From positions 1 to 36,550 of the forward strand of contig ONPL01000007.1 in the NCBI GenBank assembly GCA_900319705.1: a stretch of DNA of 36,550 nt, read 5' to 3'. Position numbers and translations under genes: made by a program. Below, in pieces: positions 27,689-35,889 of this stretch. This DNA comes from an uncultured Pseudomonadota bacterium. GTDB lineage: Bacteria > Pseudomonadota > Gammaproteobacteria > Enterobacterales > Succinivibrionaceae. Below the pieces are notes generated by a model. The model was not told the origin of the DNA and searched no databases. It worked only from the letters and a program-made list of their open reading frames with translations. Positions within the stretch are counted from its first letter, which is position 1. Each line of letters begins with the position of its first letter.

Positions 27689-28531
27689 ATGCTAGTTGAA
27701 CTGAATGAACAGAATCTAAAATCTGAAATCGTAGAAAAATCACAGACGCAAAGTGTCGTAGTATTCATTTACCACTCTCAGTCTCCGGAACAGACCGAAC
27801 TGAAAAACAAAATCAACGCTTTTATCGGAACTGCAGATCTGACTTTTGCCTGCGCTGATATTGCAAATCCTGCGCTGCAGTCCCTCGCGTACCAGTTCCA
27901 GCTTAATGCACTTCCTGCGGTTGCAGTTGTAAAACAGTCCCGTGTTGTTGCTATTCTGCAGGGGGATGAAATCGAATCAGGATATGAACAGGTAATCGGA
28001 GAATATCTGCCTAAAGAAGATCAGCTTCTGGCAAAAGAGGCAGAAGCACTGCTTGCAGAAGGAAAGACTGATGAGGCACTCACCAAAATCAGCAAATCAC
28101 TGGAACTGGCAGATCAGACCAGATACCGTCTCATCAAAGCGGATATTCTTATCAGACAGAACAAGCTTGACGACGCTGAAAGTATAATCAGTGCCTGCAC
28201 CATGGAGGATCAGCTGAATGAAAAGGAATATTACGCAAATCTGAAATCCGCTCTTGAACTTGCCAAGAAAGCCCTTGATAATTCTCCGGTGGAGGAACTT
28301 AAGCAGCGTCTTGCCCAGGATCCTGACAATCTGGAACTTAAAGTTGAACTTGCCGTTCAGTACAGTCAGCTTAACAACAAGGTGGAGGCTCTGAACTACC
28401 TCTACGAGGTTCTTAAGAAAGATCTTAACTTCAAGGATGCTAAACAGACCTATCTTGATATTATCGCCACCATGGGGGCTTCCGCTGAAGCATCCGCATT
28501 CCGCAGGAAACTGTACTCACTTCTGTACTAG
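27689..28531 (+). CDS. cnoX: chaperedoxin CnoX/YbbN (thioredoxin fold plus TPR)
   Basis: In E. coli CnoX (YbbN) is a holdase that protects proteins from oxidation and hands them to GroEL and DnaK. The 280 residues have an N-terminal thioredoxin fold (about 1-110) and a C-terminal TPR-like helical region (about 115-280) that ends RRKLYSLLY, nearly as in E. coli. The position of the CxxC site reads HSQSPEQ (29-35), with no cysteine at all; E. coli keeps one (SQHC). So neither thiol exchange nor bleach-type Cys chemistry at this site is possible. The ATG has GGAG 8 nt upstream. It is monocistronic with its own strong promoter and terminator. Confidence 0.92.
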   Translation: MLVELNEQNLKSEIVEKSQTQSVVVFIYHSQSPEQTELKNKINAFIGTADLTFACADIANPALQSLAYQFQLNALPAVAVVKQSRVVAILQGDEIESGYEQVIGEYLPKEDQLLAKEAEALLAEGKTDEALTKISKSLELADQTRYRLIKADILIRQNKLDDAESIISACTMEDQLNEKEYYANLKSALELAKKALDNSPVEELKQRLAQDPDNLELKVELAVQYSQLNNKVEALNYLYEVLKKDLNFKDAKQTYLDIIATMGASAEASAFRRKLYSLLY

Positions 28532-28571
28532 AGGCAGTCCGGCATAACAGGTTATATAAATGAAGGAATTT

Positions 28572-28594
28572 CCGGCGGGCATATTGTCCGCCGG
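28572..28594 (+). terminator. terminator of cnoX
   Basis: Perfect 7-bp arms CCGGCGG (28572-28578) and CCGCCGG (28588-28594) with a 9-nt loop run into TTGTTTTTT on the plus strand, 41 nt after the cnoX stop. Confidence 0.85.
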
Positions 28595-28625
28595 TTGTTT
28601 TTTCTGCAGTCTGAAGATCAAAAAA

Positions 28626-28646
28626 GCCGCCTTCAACGAAAGCGGC
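28626..28646 (-). terminator. terminator of perM
   Basis: Arms 28626-28633 and 28639-28646 give an 8-bp stem with one G-U pair and a 5-nt loop, followed on the minus strand by six U residues. It faces the cnoX terminator between the two convergent genes. Confidence 0.8.
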
Positions 28647-28678
28647 CGGTTATTATTCAATTCAGGAGCTTCAACCGG

Positions 28679-29809
28679 TTATTTTGACATGTCTTCAGAA
28701 ACCGGCTGCACCTCCTTGTCATGCTGTTCACCGGATAAATGCTTGTCTTCTATATATTCTCCGCGCGGCCACAGCGTAAATATTGTCTTTATCAGGGTTG
28801 CAAGCGGTATTGCAAAGAATACACCCCAGAATCCCCAGAGAGAGCCGAACACCAGCACAGAAGCAAGAATGATGAACGGATGAAGTTTCATCTTTTCTGA
28901 AAACAGCTTCGGAACCAGAACATTACCGTCAAGGATCTGAATAACGATATACGCCGCCATCAGATATCCGAAGGTTGAATTGAAGCCGAACTGGTAAAGT
29001 GCCACACCGGCTACCGGGATGGTAACAATTGCAGCGCCGACATACGGAATAACCACCGACAGTCCCACAGAAATACCGAGCAGAGTTGAATAATTCAAAT
29101 CAAAAAATCTAAACGCAAGGAAATTAACCACTGCAATAATACAAACATGCAGGAACTTTCCGCTTATATAGTTCATCAGTTCCTGGTTCATTCTTACCCA
29201 CACCTTTGTGGCAAGACTGAGATTAGGAGGAAAAACCCCTTTCAGGCTGTTGAGAAGTTCATTTTTGTCCTTGAGCATAAAAAATGACAGCAGAGGAACA
29301 ATAATGAGGTAGGTAATAAATGTAGTAATATTCATCAGATAGGAAGGCAGTTTATCCTGAATCAGAGAAGAACTGTACTCTGCAATCTTCATCTTCAGTG
29401 CATCCGCCACTACTGTAAAATCTATATATTCAACAATAGCCGGGTATTCCTTGGTTTTCTGCATGAAATAGGCTTCCAGATTGCCCACCATATCCGGGAT
29501 TTTTCTGAACAGATTGGTGATCTGCTCGAGCAGACTCGGCAGCAGCATGATTGATCCGAGAATTAACCCTGAGAAAAAAATAAACATAAGCAAAGACGTT
29601 GAAACAGTTCTGCTGAGAAGTTTTCTTTTCTCGAGAACACTGATCGGCCATTCAAGGATATATGAGACACCCAGCGCCAGCAGGATTGGAGTCAGAACAT
29701 CCGTAAAGAAGTAAATAATCAGACTGATACAAGTGAGAAGAATAAAAAGAGTTGCAGAATTCGGATCACTGAGCAGAATTCTGTACCAGTCCTTCAAAAC
29801 TTTAATCAT
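28679..29809 (-). CDS. perM: PerM family inner-membrane permease (AI-2E exporter superfamily)
   Basis: A multi-spanning membrane protein of the PerM/TqsA superfamily; the substrate of PerM itself is not established. From the ATG at 29809 the protein is 376 residues and starts MIKVLKDWYRILLSDP, like E. coli PerM (353). The open frame runs to an ATG at 29917, but the extra 36 residues have no counterpart and the later ATG has AAGG 8 nt upstream. Conserved segments include VPLLSFFMLKDK, IPYVGAAIVTIPV, QILDGNVLVPKLFSE and LWGFWGVFFAIPLATLIK. A charged cytoplasmic tail follows. In E. coli perM and bepA are adjacent and divergent; here a lipoprotein gene lies between them. Confidence 0.92.
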   Translation of the reverse strand: MIKVLKDWYRILLSDPNSATLFILLTCISLIIYFFTDVLTPILLALGVSYILEWPISVLEKRKLLSRTVSTSLLMFIFFSGLILGSIMLLPSLLEQITNLFRKIPDMVGNLEAYFMQKTKEYPAIVEYIDFTVVADALKMKIAEYSSSLIQDKLPSYLMNITTFITYLIIVPLLSFFMLKDKNELLNSLKGVFPPNLSLATKVWVRMNQELMNYISGKFLHVCIIAVVNFLAFRFFDLNYSTLLGISVGLSVVIPYVGAAIVTIPVAGVALYQFGFNSTFGYLMAAYIVIQILDGNVLVPKLFSEKMKLHPFIILASVLVFGSLWGFWGVFFAIPLATLIKTIFTLWPRGEYIEDKHLSGEQHDKEVQPVSEDMSK

Positions 29810-29951
29810 AGCACTAACCTTAACTAACAAACCGTTGATTGCAATAAAACCAATGACTATCACTGTCTGCATCAGCAAAAAAATACCGCAGCACAGTTGT
29901 TGCAGATTATCACACATTTTTCAAATAATGTTAACAAACAATCCTTCTATC

Positions 29952-30039
29952 TTGTATCAATACTGTAAAAGGACTGTACTTTTTACATTCGTCACTGACG
30001 AACGCAGATCAATATCGCAGGATATCAAATCAGATATTG
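29952..30039 (+). promoter_or_regulatory. operator-like dyads and possible promoter before the His-rich lipoprotein gene
   Basis: A weak promoter (TTGTAT 29952-29957, 17 nt, TGTACT 29975-29980) would start transcription at about 29988. Exactly there lies a perfect dyad TTCGTCA-C-TGACGAA (29988-30002). A second perfect pair, CAATATC (30010-30016) and GATATTG (30033-30039), follows. Overlap of a start site with a palindrome suggests a repressor operator. It is not an obvious Zur or Fur box. Confidence 0.4.
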
Positions 30040-30129
30040 AACAAAAACCCAAAATCAACTACATTATCAGCGTGAAAGCTTTTTTCACACAAAAATAATA
30101 AAACAAAAATTATACGGGAGTATTTTATA

Positions 30130-30522
30130 ATGCAAAGCAATTTAAAGCTTCTCATTCTCAGTATGATTTCAACCTTTGCACTGTCAGGCTGTATCATTAT
30201 CGAGGATGACTACTGGGTTGAGCCGTCCCCTCCACCTCCACCGGTGGTTCATCACCATCATCATGCACCTCCTCCACCTCCGCACCATCATCATGCGCCG
30301 CCTCCGCCGCGCCATCATCATGCACCTCCTCCACCTCCGCGCCATCATCATGCGCCGCCTCCTCCACCGCGCCATCATGGTCCTCATCATGTAGGTCCTG
30401 GACCTTATCGCGGTCCACATGCAGGTCCGGGCCCTCGTCCTGGTCCTGGTCCTCACGGCGGCCCTCATGCCGCTCCGGGTCCTCGTCCTGGTCAACATGG
30501 AGGTCATCACGGCGGACATTAG
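30130..30522 (+). CDS. His/Pro/Gly-rich lipoprotein, probably metal-binding
   Basis: I know no named family for this 130-residue protein. Its signal peptide ends in the lipobox ALSGC, so Cys21 should be lipidated; Ile follows, which favours the outer membrane. After an acidic patch (EDDYWVE) come four units of about 10 residues, each an HHH or HHHH block followed by Ala and four or five Pro (41-83), then a Gly/Pro/His tail. It holds 26 histidines and no other cysteine. Binding of Ni, Zn or Cu in the periplasm is inferred from composition. A GGGAG site lies 9 nt before the ATG. The frame continues after the TAG stop for 22 more His/Gly-rich codons, which suggests a recent amber truncation or readthrough. 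Confidence 0.8.
   Translation: MQSNLKLLILSMISTFALSGCIIIEDDYWVEPSPPPPPVVHHHHHAPPPPPHHHHAPPPPRHHHAPPPPPRHHHAPPPPPRHHGPHHVGPGPYRGPHAGPGPRPGPGPHGGPHAAPGPRPGQHGGHHGGH
30250..30378 (+). repeat. tandem repeats coding His-Ala-Pro units
   Basis: Four imperfect tandem units of 27-33 nt, built on CGCCATCATCATGC followed by Pro codons, encode the His/Pro segments of the lipoprotein. The units alternate between CACCTCCT-type and CGCCGCCT-type Pro codons, as expected of a region that expands and contracts by slippage. Confidence 0.85.
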
Positions 30523-30591
30523 TCTTCTCCTGACCGTATTCAGCCGGGAAATTCAAACGGCGGACATCACGGTGGTCATCAAAGGAGATAA
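30523..30591 (+). pseudogene. in-frame continuation of the His-rich lipoprotein beyond an amber codon
   Basis: After the TAG at 30520-30522 the same frame stays open for 22 codons to a TAA (30589-30591). It ends GGHHGGHQRR, which repeats the GGHHGGH found just before the TAG. In the second copy the codon at the TAG position is CAA (Gln), so the TAG probably arose from CAG by a single C-to-T change. Confidence 0.6.
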
Positions 30592-30686
30592 TCTGCAGAC
30601 CGTACCGTCTTTCCAGGACGGGATAAACAGTAAAGTAAAGAATTTACATTTGCTTTAAAGTCTGTAATAATTTCAAAGACTGAAAT

Positions 30687-30718
30687 ACAGTTGTCGGTAC
30701 GGAAGTTCCGGCAACTGT
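30687..30718 (+). terminator. terminator of the His-rich lipoprotein gene
   Basis: Arms ACAGTTGTCGG (30687-30697) and CCGGCAACTGT (30708-30718) pair over 11 bp with one wobble and a 10-nt loop, followed by TGTTTTG. It separates the lipoprotein gene from bepA. Confidence 0.65.
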
Positions 30719-30760
30719 TGTTTTGACGGTGATATACCGTGATTACACAAAGGATCAGCT

Positions 30761-32278
30761 TTGAAACTATTTATCATTTTCCTGACCTCAATTCTGTTTA
30801 CCACTGCCGCCACAATGGCCGGAGATTTGGAATCAGATTTAGAAAAGGCTCTAAACCAGAGAGATCGAAACTACTATCTTTACAATAACAGAGACGTTGA
30901 CGATCTAGTTCCGCAGATCGGTACGGCAGGATCCACCACCATAACCACCCAGGAAGAGCGTGTTTTCGGTGAATATTTTTTCAAAAAAGCCCGGCAGCTG
31001 CTAGACATCATCGACGATCCTGTGCTTGATGAATACATCAATACCCTAGGTTCAAAAATAGTTTCCCATGCCAACAATGTTCATTTCCCGTTCAATTTTT
31101 TTCTGATTAAAGATCAGACTATCAATGCAGCTGCATTTCTCGGCGGCAATGTTAAGGTAAACTCAGGTCTGTTCAACTATGCTGACAACGAAAGCCAGAT
31201 TGCAGCAGTGCTGGCACATGAAATAACGCACGTAACCCAGCGTCACCTGGCAAGATTTATAGAGGATGCTAAAAGCAGGCAGACAAAGACACTAGGCGCA
31301 ATAGTCGGTTCCGTGGTTCTAGCACTGATCAATCCAACACTTGGAATGGCAGCGCTTAATGCAACCCTTGCTCTTAACCTGCAGAATACCATCAACTATA
31401 CGAGAAGTGATGAACTGGAGGCGGATCATATCGGAATCGATCTGCTGTACCGTGCCGGATTTGATCCGAATCAGATGGCGGAGTTTTTCAGTAAACTTAC
31501 CTCAGGATCATACCGCCGCATACCTCAGAATCTGATCGATCACCCGATCCCTGAGGTTCGTGTGGCAGATGCCCGCAGCAGAGCATTTCGCTACCCTCAG
31601 GTCAAAGTTCAGGAAAATATAAATTTCTACTTTGCAAAAGCCAGAATTTTTGTAAGATTTTCAAAAAACAGCGGTGATTTCTGTGTTGAACATTTTTCTG
31701 AGCTGCTGAAAAAGAATGAACTTCAGCACAGATACAACAAAAACTATCTCCTGTACGGACTGACACTGGCATATATTCAGAACAGGGACTACGCCAATGC
31801 CAAAAAGGCATTCGACAGGATAGAGCAGACATACCGGACCAATCTCTTTATACTTGATACTTTTTCAGATCTGGAACTTCTCCGGGGAAATGCATCCGAA
31901 GTAATCAGGGTTCTTACCGATCGTCTTAAATATACGCCGAAAAGCCCGACCGTTAATCTGAATCTTGCAATTGCGTATATGAATGCAAAACAGCACCGGA
32001 AGGCGGTTACGCTGCTTAAGGAACTGTCAAAAAGCCATCCGAAGAACCTTCTGATTCAGGATCTGCTCACAGACTGCTATAAAGCTCTTGGAATGAAAAA
32101 GGAATATTATATTGCCAGCGGCAGTAAATACGCTCTGGTCAGTGACTACAACCGTTCGAACATGTACTACAACTACGCTTACCAGTTCGCAACAACAAAA
32201 CTGGACAAGGCTAAAATCAATGCGATGATCGTTCAGAACGAGCAGAGCAGAAAATCTGATGCCCAGTTCGAAAACTGA
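30761..32278 (+). CDS. bepA: periplasmic M48 metalloprotease and chaperone BepA
   Basis: A periplasmic zinc protease that helps assemble LptD and other outer-membrane proteins or degrades stalled ones. The 505 residues (E. coli 487) begin with a signal peptide to about residue 20. The zinc site is HEITH (His153, Glu154, His157) with Glu220 in the third motif ELEAD, and HPIPEVR carries the regulatory histidine seen in the E. coli enzyme. A C-terminal TPR region follows (about 325-490). The start is TTG, supported by AAGGA 6 nt upstream and by the signal peptide it yields; no ATG fits. It converges on hda with only 19 bp between the stops. The neighbours perM and hda match E. coli order. Confidence 0.95.
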   Translation: MKLFIIFLTSILFTTAATMAGDLESDLEKALNQRDRNYYLYNNRDVDDLVPQIGTAGSTTITTQEERVFGEYFFKKARQLLDIIDDPVLDEYINTLGSKIVSHANNVHFPFNFFLIKDQTINAAAFLGGNVKVNSGLFNYADNESQIAAVLAHEITHVTQRHLARFIEDAKSRQTKTLGAIVGSVVLALINPTLGMAALNATLALNLQNTINYTRSDELEADHIGIDLLYRAGFDPNQMAEFFSKLTSGSYRRIPQNLIDHPIPEVRVADARSRAFRYPQVKVQENINFYFAKARIFVRFSKNSGDFCVEHFSELLKKNELQHRYNKNYLLYGLTLAYIQNRDYANAKKAFDRIEQTYRTNLFILDTFSDLELLRGNASEVIRVLTDRLKYTPKSPTVNLNLAIAYMNAKQHRKAVTLLKELSKSHPKNLLIQDLLTDCYKALGMKKEYYIASGSKYALVSDYNRSNMYYNYAYQFATTKLDKAKINAMIVQNEQSRKSDAQFEN

Positions 32279-32304
32279 TCTGAAGGAGCATTCCCGCTCA
32301 GATC
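32277..32304. terminator. hairpin at the bepA/hda convergence
   Basis: GATCTGA (32277-32283) and TCAGATC (32298-32304) form a perfect 7-bp stem that overlaps both stop codons. It has no U tract in either direction, so it may slow or protect transcripts rather than act as a strong terminator. Confidence 0.4.
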
Positions 32305-32987
32305 CCTAACGCTTTTTTAACCACCGGTACAGTAATTTTTGCATTATTCTCAATTGCGAAATTCATGAGTTTTTCAGCGCACCTGACGACTTCCGGAAGA
32401 GTCCAGGTTATTCTTCTGTAAATAAAATCAATCACTGACTGACTGATTTCAAGCCCTTTGGTGGCAAGCATACACTTTATCAGCGTAGCCAATTCATCCC
32501 CGTCAAGCGGATGAAGATAAAAAGTCTCACCCCACTGAAGTCTGGTACGCAGATCGTTAAGAGAAAACTTCACTTCGGACGGCAGTCCGGCAGCGGTGAA
32601 AATCAGATGACAGCGGTTAACCTTCCTCGCAAGATTTATACAGGAATAAAGGGCGATTTCCCACGTCCGGTCACCGGCCACAGCATCAAGATCATCTACC
32701 AGAAGATAATCCAGCTCCTCGGTATTCTCAAGCACCTCCGGCCCGATTTCACGGATATCCGGATCCGACAGAGACAGATACATTCCGGTCTGGTTTCCGG
32801 ACAGCAGATCTGAGACAGCATAGAGAAGATGCGACTTACCGCAATTCCCCGGTGCATATATATATGTCTGCATAAACTCTGAATGCGGTTGCAGCAGATT
32901 GTCGATCAACCCCTGATTTCTTCCGACAACAAAAGTTTTGAGAGTTTTCTCGTCGTTGAACTCATAGGTAAAAGTCAATTGTTCCAA
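32298..32987 (-). CDS. hda: DnaA inactivator Hda
   Basis: An AAA+ protein that, loaded on the replication clamp, triggers ATP hydrolysis by DnaA and so prevents over-initiation. Walker A is GNCGKSHLL, a full P-loop where E. coli Hda has GAGRSHLL; Walker B-like YLLVDDLDAVAGD and the DLRTRLQWG segment with the arginine finger follow. The N-terminal EQLTFTYEF takes the place of the clamp-binding QLSLPL. There is no ATG: TTG codons lie at 32993, 32987 and 32978, and the AGGA site is 7 nt from 32987, giving 229 residues. A non-ATG start recalls E. coli hda (CTG). It is 44 bp behind the DUF2066 gene in the same direction. Confidence 0.9.
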   Translation of the reverse strand: MEQLTFTYEFNDEKTLKTFVVGRNQGLIDNLLQPHSEFMQTYIYAPGNCGKSHLLYAVSDLLSGNQTGMYLSLSDPDIREIGPEVLENTEELDYLLVDDLDAVAGDRTWEIALYSCINLARKVNRCHLIFTAAGLPSEVKFSLNDLRTRLQWGETFYLHPLDGDELATLIKCMLATKGLEISQSVIDFIYRRITWTLPEVVRCAEKLMNFAIENNAKITVPVVKKALGI

Positions 32988-33030
32988 TTCCAAGTCCTGT
33001 CACAATAGGTCAAATATGGAGATCCGCAGT

Positions 33031-34518
33031 CTACAGTTTCCGGTTGGACGTATCTTTTACAGAATTAGGATCAAGGATCGGGATTGCCTCGATTTCTTCA
33101 TAGCCGCCGGTTTCCTGAGTTCCTGAATCAGCTTTTTTACTTTCAGACTGTGCAGCACTGTTTGCTGTCTTTTCCTCTGTTTCCCCGGTGCCGGTATTTA
33201 CGTTCCTGGCCGCGGTATTTTTACCTGATTCTGTTTTTGCGGAAGCGGCAGTACCTGAATTTTTCTCCTTGCCGACTGTTTCCGAACTTACCGTCTGGGT
33301 TTCAGATGTATTCAGCGTCTGAACAGCCGGGTTGTTCTTTCTCTGTGAATCAAAATAGAAGTTGTAAGGTTTGCTCTGATCGGCTATATACAGCCCCGGA
33401 ATTTCCCCGATTTTTGCAGAAACCGCCTTGTAGTCCTTACCGAGAGTCAGTTCGTAAACCAGCTGATCGGACTGTGACTGGCTGAGCATAACCTTGCTGA
33501 TCCCGTCGATATTCTTCAGCGATTTCTCCACCATCACCACATCCTGGAACTTGACCACATTCACAACGACTATGCGGACCTTGTTTGCCGATACCACCCC
33601 GCCGAACAGTTCAATCCGGTTGGAAGCCGTTGAAACAGCAGGTGTTGCCGTCTGCGAACTGCTGTCGGAGATTGACGGTTCCTCTCCGGTGGCAGGAGCA
33701 CTGTTTAAGCCGGAACTTTCTGCAACCGCAGGCACATCATCATCTGATATGTATTCCGGATGCTGTTTGGCAAAATACTTTACAACATCCTTTGCAACTA
33801 TATTTCCCAGATCATAAGGAAGTCCGTGTGCAACCGACTGGAACAGCGGAGTACCGGAACCGGCTTCGAAAAGCTTCCACACCAGATCCCCGTTCTCGGT
33901 GTTGTACCCCTGCACAGTTCCGGTTATATAGTAGCGGGTCGCATAGCGGGCATTCGCTGAACTTAATGCGTTGGCATCAAAATCATGGATCACCTTGTCA
34001 TTCACAAACGATGCATCGTCACTGTCCATAATCGGGAGGAAGAATTTCATGCCGTAACCGCTTCCTGTCTGCATAAGACTTGATGTGAAGGAGTTGGCGC
34101 TGCTTTCACTCATAATATCGCTGACATTGTATTTTTCATCGTAGATACTCATCCACACCATAATGTCAGGACGTGCATCAAGGTAGAGCGGAATATTCTG
34201 GCTTCTTAAGAGCTGCATAACCTTGATACGGTCGAAATTAACCACCAGATCACTGTTACGGAAACCGAAATTATCAACAAAATAATCAATTGAACGTCCG
34301 TTGAGATTTACCGAATCGTAAACACCTCCGGACAGTTTCTCAGTCAGCCGGTTCAGAGCATCTTTGAAGATCCTTGATTTGTCTTTAGTTGAACTGTCCT
34401 GCCCCGGCACAGCCACAGTGAACTCCTGATCTGTAAGACTGCGTGACAGCGAGCCGGCCTGCACCGACAGAGGCAGCAGTACGGCAAACACTGCTGATAA
34501 TAATCTTTTGTTTCTCAT
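33031..34518 (-). CDS. DUF2066-type periplasmic protein
   Basis: The family is found next to hda or purM in many gammaproteobacteria and has no known function. The 495 residues start with a signal peptide ending VQA near residue 21. The N-terminal half resembles DUF2066: SRIFKDALNRLTEKLSG, IKVMQLLRSQNIPLYLDARPD and VWKLFEAG. A second folded block (about 300-395) contains VRIVVVNVVKFQDVVMVE and EIPGLYIADQ. The linker at 265-300 and the last 100 residues are low in complexity, rich in Ser, Thr, Glu and Lys, and end in EEIEAIPILDPNS. It comes 5' of hda and is divergent from purM. The DUF2066 assignment is from recall of pattern and context. Confidence 0.7.
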   Translation of the reverse strand: MRNKRLLSAVFAVLLPLSVQAGSLSRSLTDQEFTVAVPGQDSSTKDKSRIFKDALNRLTEKLSGGVYDSVNLNGRSIDYFVDNFGFRNSDLVVNFDRIKVMQLLRSQNIPLYLDARPDIMVWMSIYDEKYNVSDIMSESSANSFTSSLMQTGSGYGMKFFLPIMDSDDASFVNDKVIHDFDANALSSANARYATRYYITGTVQGYNTENGDLVWKLFEAGSGTPLFQSVAHGLPYDLGNIVAKDVVKYFAKQHPEYISDDDVPAVAESSGLNSAPATGEEPSISDSSSQTATPAVSTASNRIELFGGVVSANKVRIVVVNVVKFQDVVMVEKSLKNIDGISKVMLSQSQSDQLVYELTLGKDYKAVSAKIGEIPGLYIADQSKPYNFYFDSQRKNNPAVQTLNTSETQTVSSETVGKEKNSGTAASAKTESGKNTAARNVNTGTGETEEKTANSAAQSESKKADSGTQETGGYEEIEAIPILDPNSVKDTSNRKL

Positions 34519-34828
34519 AATATATTTCCAGTCAAATCTGAACCCGGTCTGATTCCGGGATTAATCATGTTCTTGCATGCATTTTATCACAAAAAAGATC
34601 GTCTCTGTTGCAATCATGCATTTTTGTAGCAATTATCTGTTCATACCTGCTGAGCAAACATGCAACGGACGATCATAAGAGTCTCTGTATTCTAAAAAAA
34701 CAGCTGCAGTCCGCCATCGGTGAATGATGCAATTTTTCTTTACCGCCTGAAGATTGATATCATTTCTAAAATTGCCGCAAATAGGTTAAAATATGCAGTA
34801 AATTTTTTAAGGATAATTGGAGTTACAA
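34519..34828. other. intergenic region between the DUF2066 gene and purM
   Basis: About 310 bp with no gene. GATCGTC (34597-34603) pairs with GACGATC (34668-34674), and inside it TTGCA (34608-34612) pairs with TGCAA (34661-34665), a long-range stem of 12 bp with a small internal loop. The 10-mer CATGCATTTT is repeated at 34576-34585 and 34615-34624. A TAAAAT lies about 40 nt before purM but lacks a good -35. No full PurR box was found. Confidence 0.45.
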
Positions 34829-35866
34829 GTGGCCGATCAAAAATTAAACTATAAAGATGCCGGTGTTGATATCGACGCAGGCGAAGCACTGGTTGAAAAC
34901 ATCAAAGGTGTGGTAAAGAAAACAACCCGTCCTGAGGTAATGGGCGGTCTGGGCGGTTTCGGCGCTCTGTGCCGCATTCCTGCAAACTACAAGAAACCGG
35001 TTCTGGTTTCAGGTACCGACGGTGTAGGAACCAAACTGAGAGTTGCCATTGAAATGGATAAGCATGATACCGTCGGTATCGACCTCGTGGCAATGTGCGT
35101 AAATGATCTGATTGTTCAGGGTGCAGAACCTCTGTTCTATCTGGATTACTATGCAACCGGCCATCTTGATGTTGAAAAGGCAACCCAGGTTATTACCGGG
35201 ATCTGCAAAGGCTGTGAAATGTCAAACTGCTCACTGATCGGCGGTGAAACTGCAGAAATGCCAGGCATGTATGCCAAGGGTGACTATGATATGGCCGGCT
35301 TTGCTGTAGGTGTGGTTGAAGAGGATGAAATCATCGACGGCAGCAAAGTTGCCGAGGGCGACGCCATCATCGGTATTGCATCTTCCGGTCCGCACTCTAA
35401 CGGTTTCTCATTAATCAGAAAAATTCTTGAAGTTTCAAAGGCAGACCTCAACCAGGAATTTGACGGAAGAACACTCGGTGAAGCACTGCTTGCTCCTACC
35501 AGAATTTATGTAAAACCGGTTCTCAAACTGTTGAAGGATGCAAGAGTTCACGCCCTGGCACATATCACCGGCGGTGGATTCTGGGACAACATTCCTCGCG
35601 TACTGCCAAAGAACACCAAGGCTGTTATTGACGGCAAGTCATGGAACTGGCCTGCAGTTTTCGACTGGCTGCAGAAAAACGGTAACGTGGATCGTCACGA
35701 AATGTACCGTACTTTCAACTGCGGTGTGGGTATGATTGCTGTTGTTCCTAGGGAAGATGCCGAGAAGGCTGTTGCCTCCCTGAATGCATCAGGCGAAAAG
35801 GCATGGCTGCTGGGTACTATTGAAACAGCCGGCGACAATGAAGCCCAGGTTGTAATCAACGAATAA
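34829..35866 (+). CDS. purM: phosphoribosylformylglycinamidine cyclo-ligase
   Basis: AIR synthetase, the fifth step of purine synthesis, closing the imidazole ring of FGAM with ATP. From the GTG at 34829 the protein has 345 residues, exactly the E. coli length, and GGAG lies 6 nt upstream; the TTG at 34817 is part of the ribosome site. Family segments are intact: [59 protein letters not shown] and [16 protein letters not shown]. In E. coli purN follows directly; here a cysteine-rich gene starts 23 bp behind instead. Regulation by PurR is not visible in the upstream sequence. Confidence 0.97.
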   Translation: MADQKLNYKDAGVDIDAGEALVENIKGVVKKTTRPEVMGGLGGFGALCRIPANYKKPVLVSGTDGVGTKLRVAIEMDKHDTVGIDLVAMCVNDLIVQGAEPLFYLDYYATGHLDVEKATQVITGICKGCEMSNCSLIGGETAEMPGMYAKGDYDMAGFAVGVVEEDEIIDGSKVAEGDAIIGIASSGPHSNGFSLIRKILEVSKADLNQEFDGRTLGEALLAPTRIYVKPVLKLLKDARVHALAHITGGGFWDNIPRVLPKNTKAVIDGKSWNWPAVFDWLQKNGNVDRHEMYRTFNCGVGMIAVVPREDAEKAVASLNASGEKAWLLGTIETAGDNEAQVVINE

Positions 35867-35889
35867 CATCATTATTTCCGGAAGTTAAT

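Noticed and set aside
28560..28883. 107-codon plus-strand open frame between cnoX and perM
   Set aside because: It spans both terminators and the 3' end of perM in antisense.
30184..30556. Minus-strand frames with Arg/Met/Thr and Asp/Glu/His repeats opposite the His-rich lipoprotein
   Set aside because: Their low-complexity repeats are the translated complement of the His/Pro codon repeats; the plus-strand frame has a signal peptide, lipobox and ribosome site.
34640..34670. PurR box before purM
   Set aside because: AGCAAACATGCAACG matches only the left half of the PurR operator; the right half fails.
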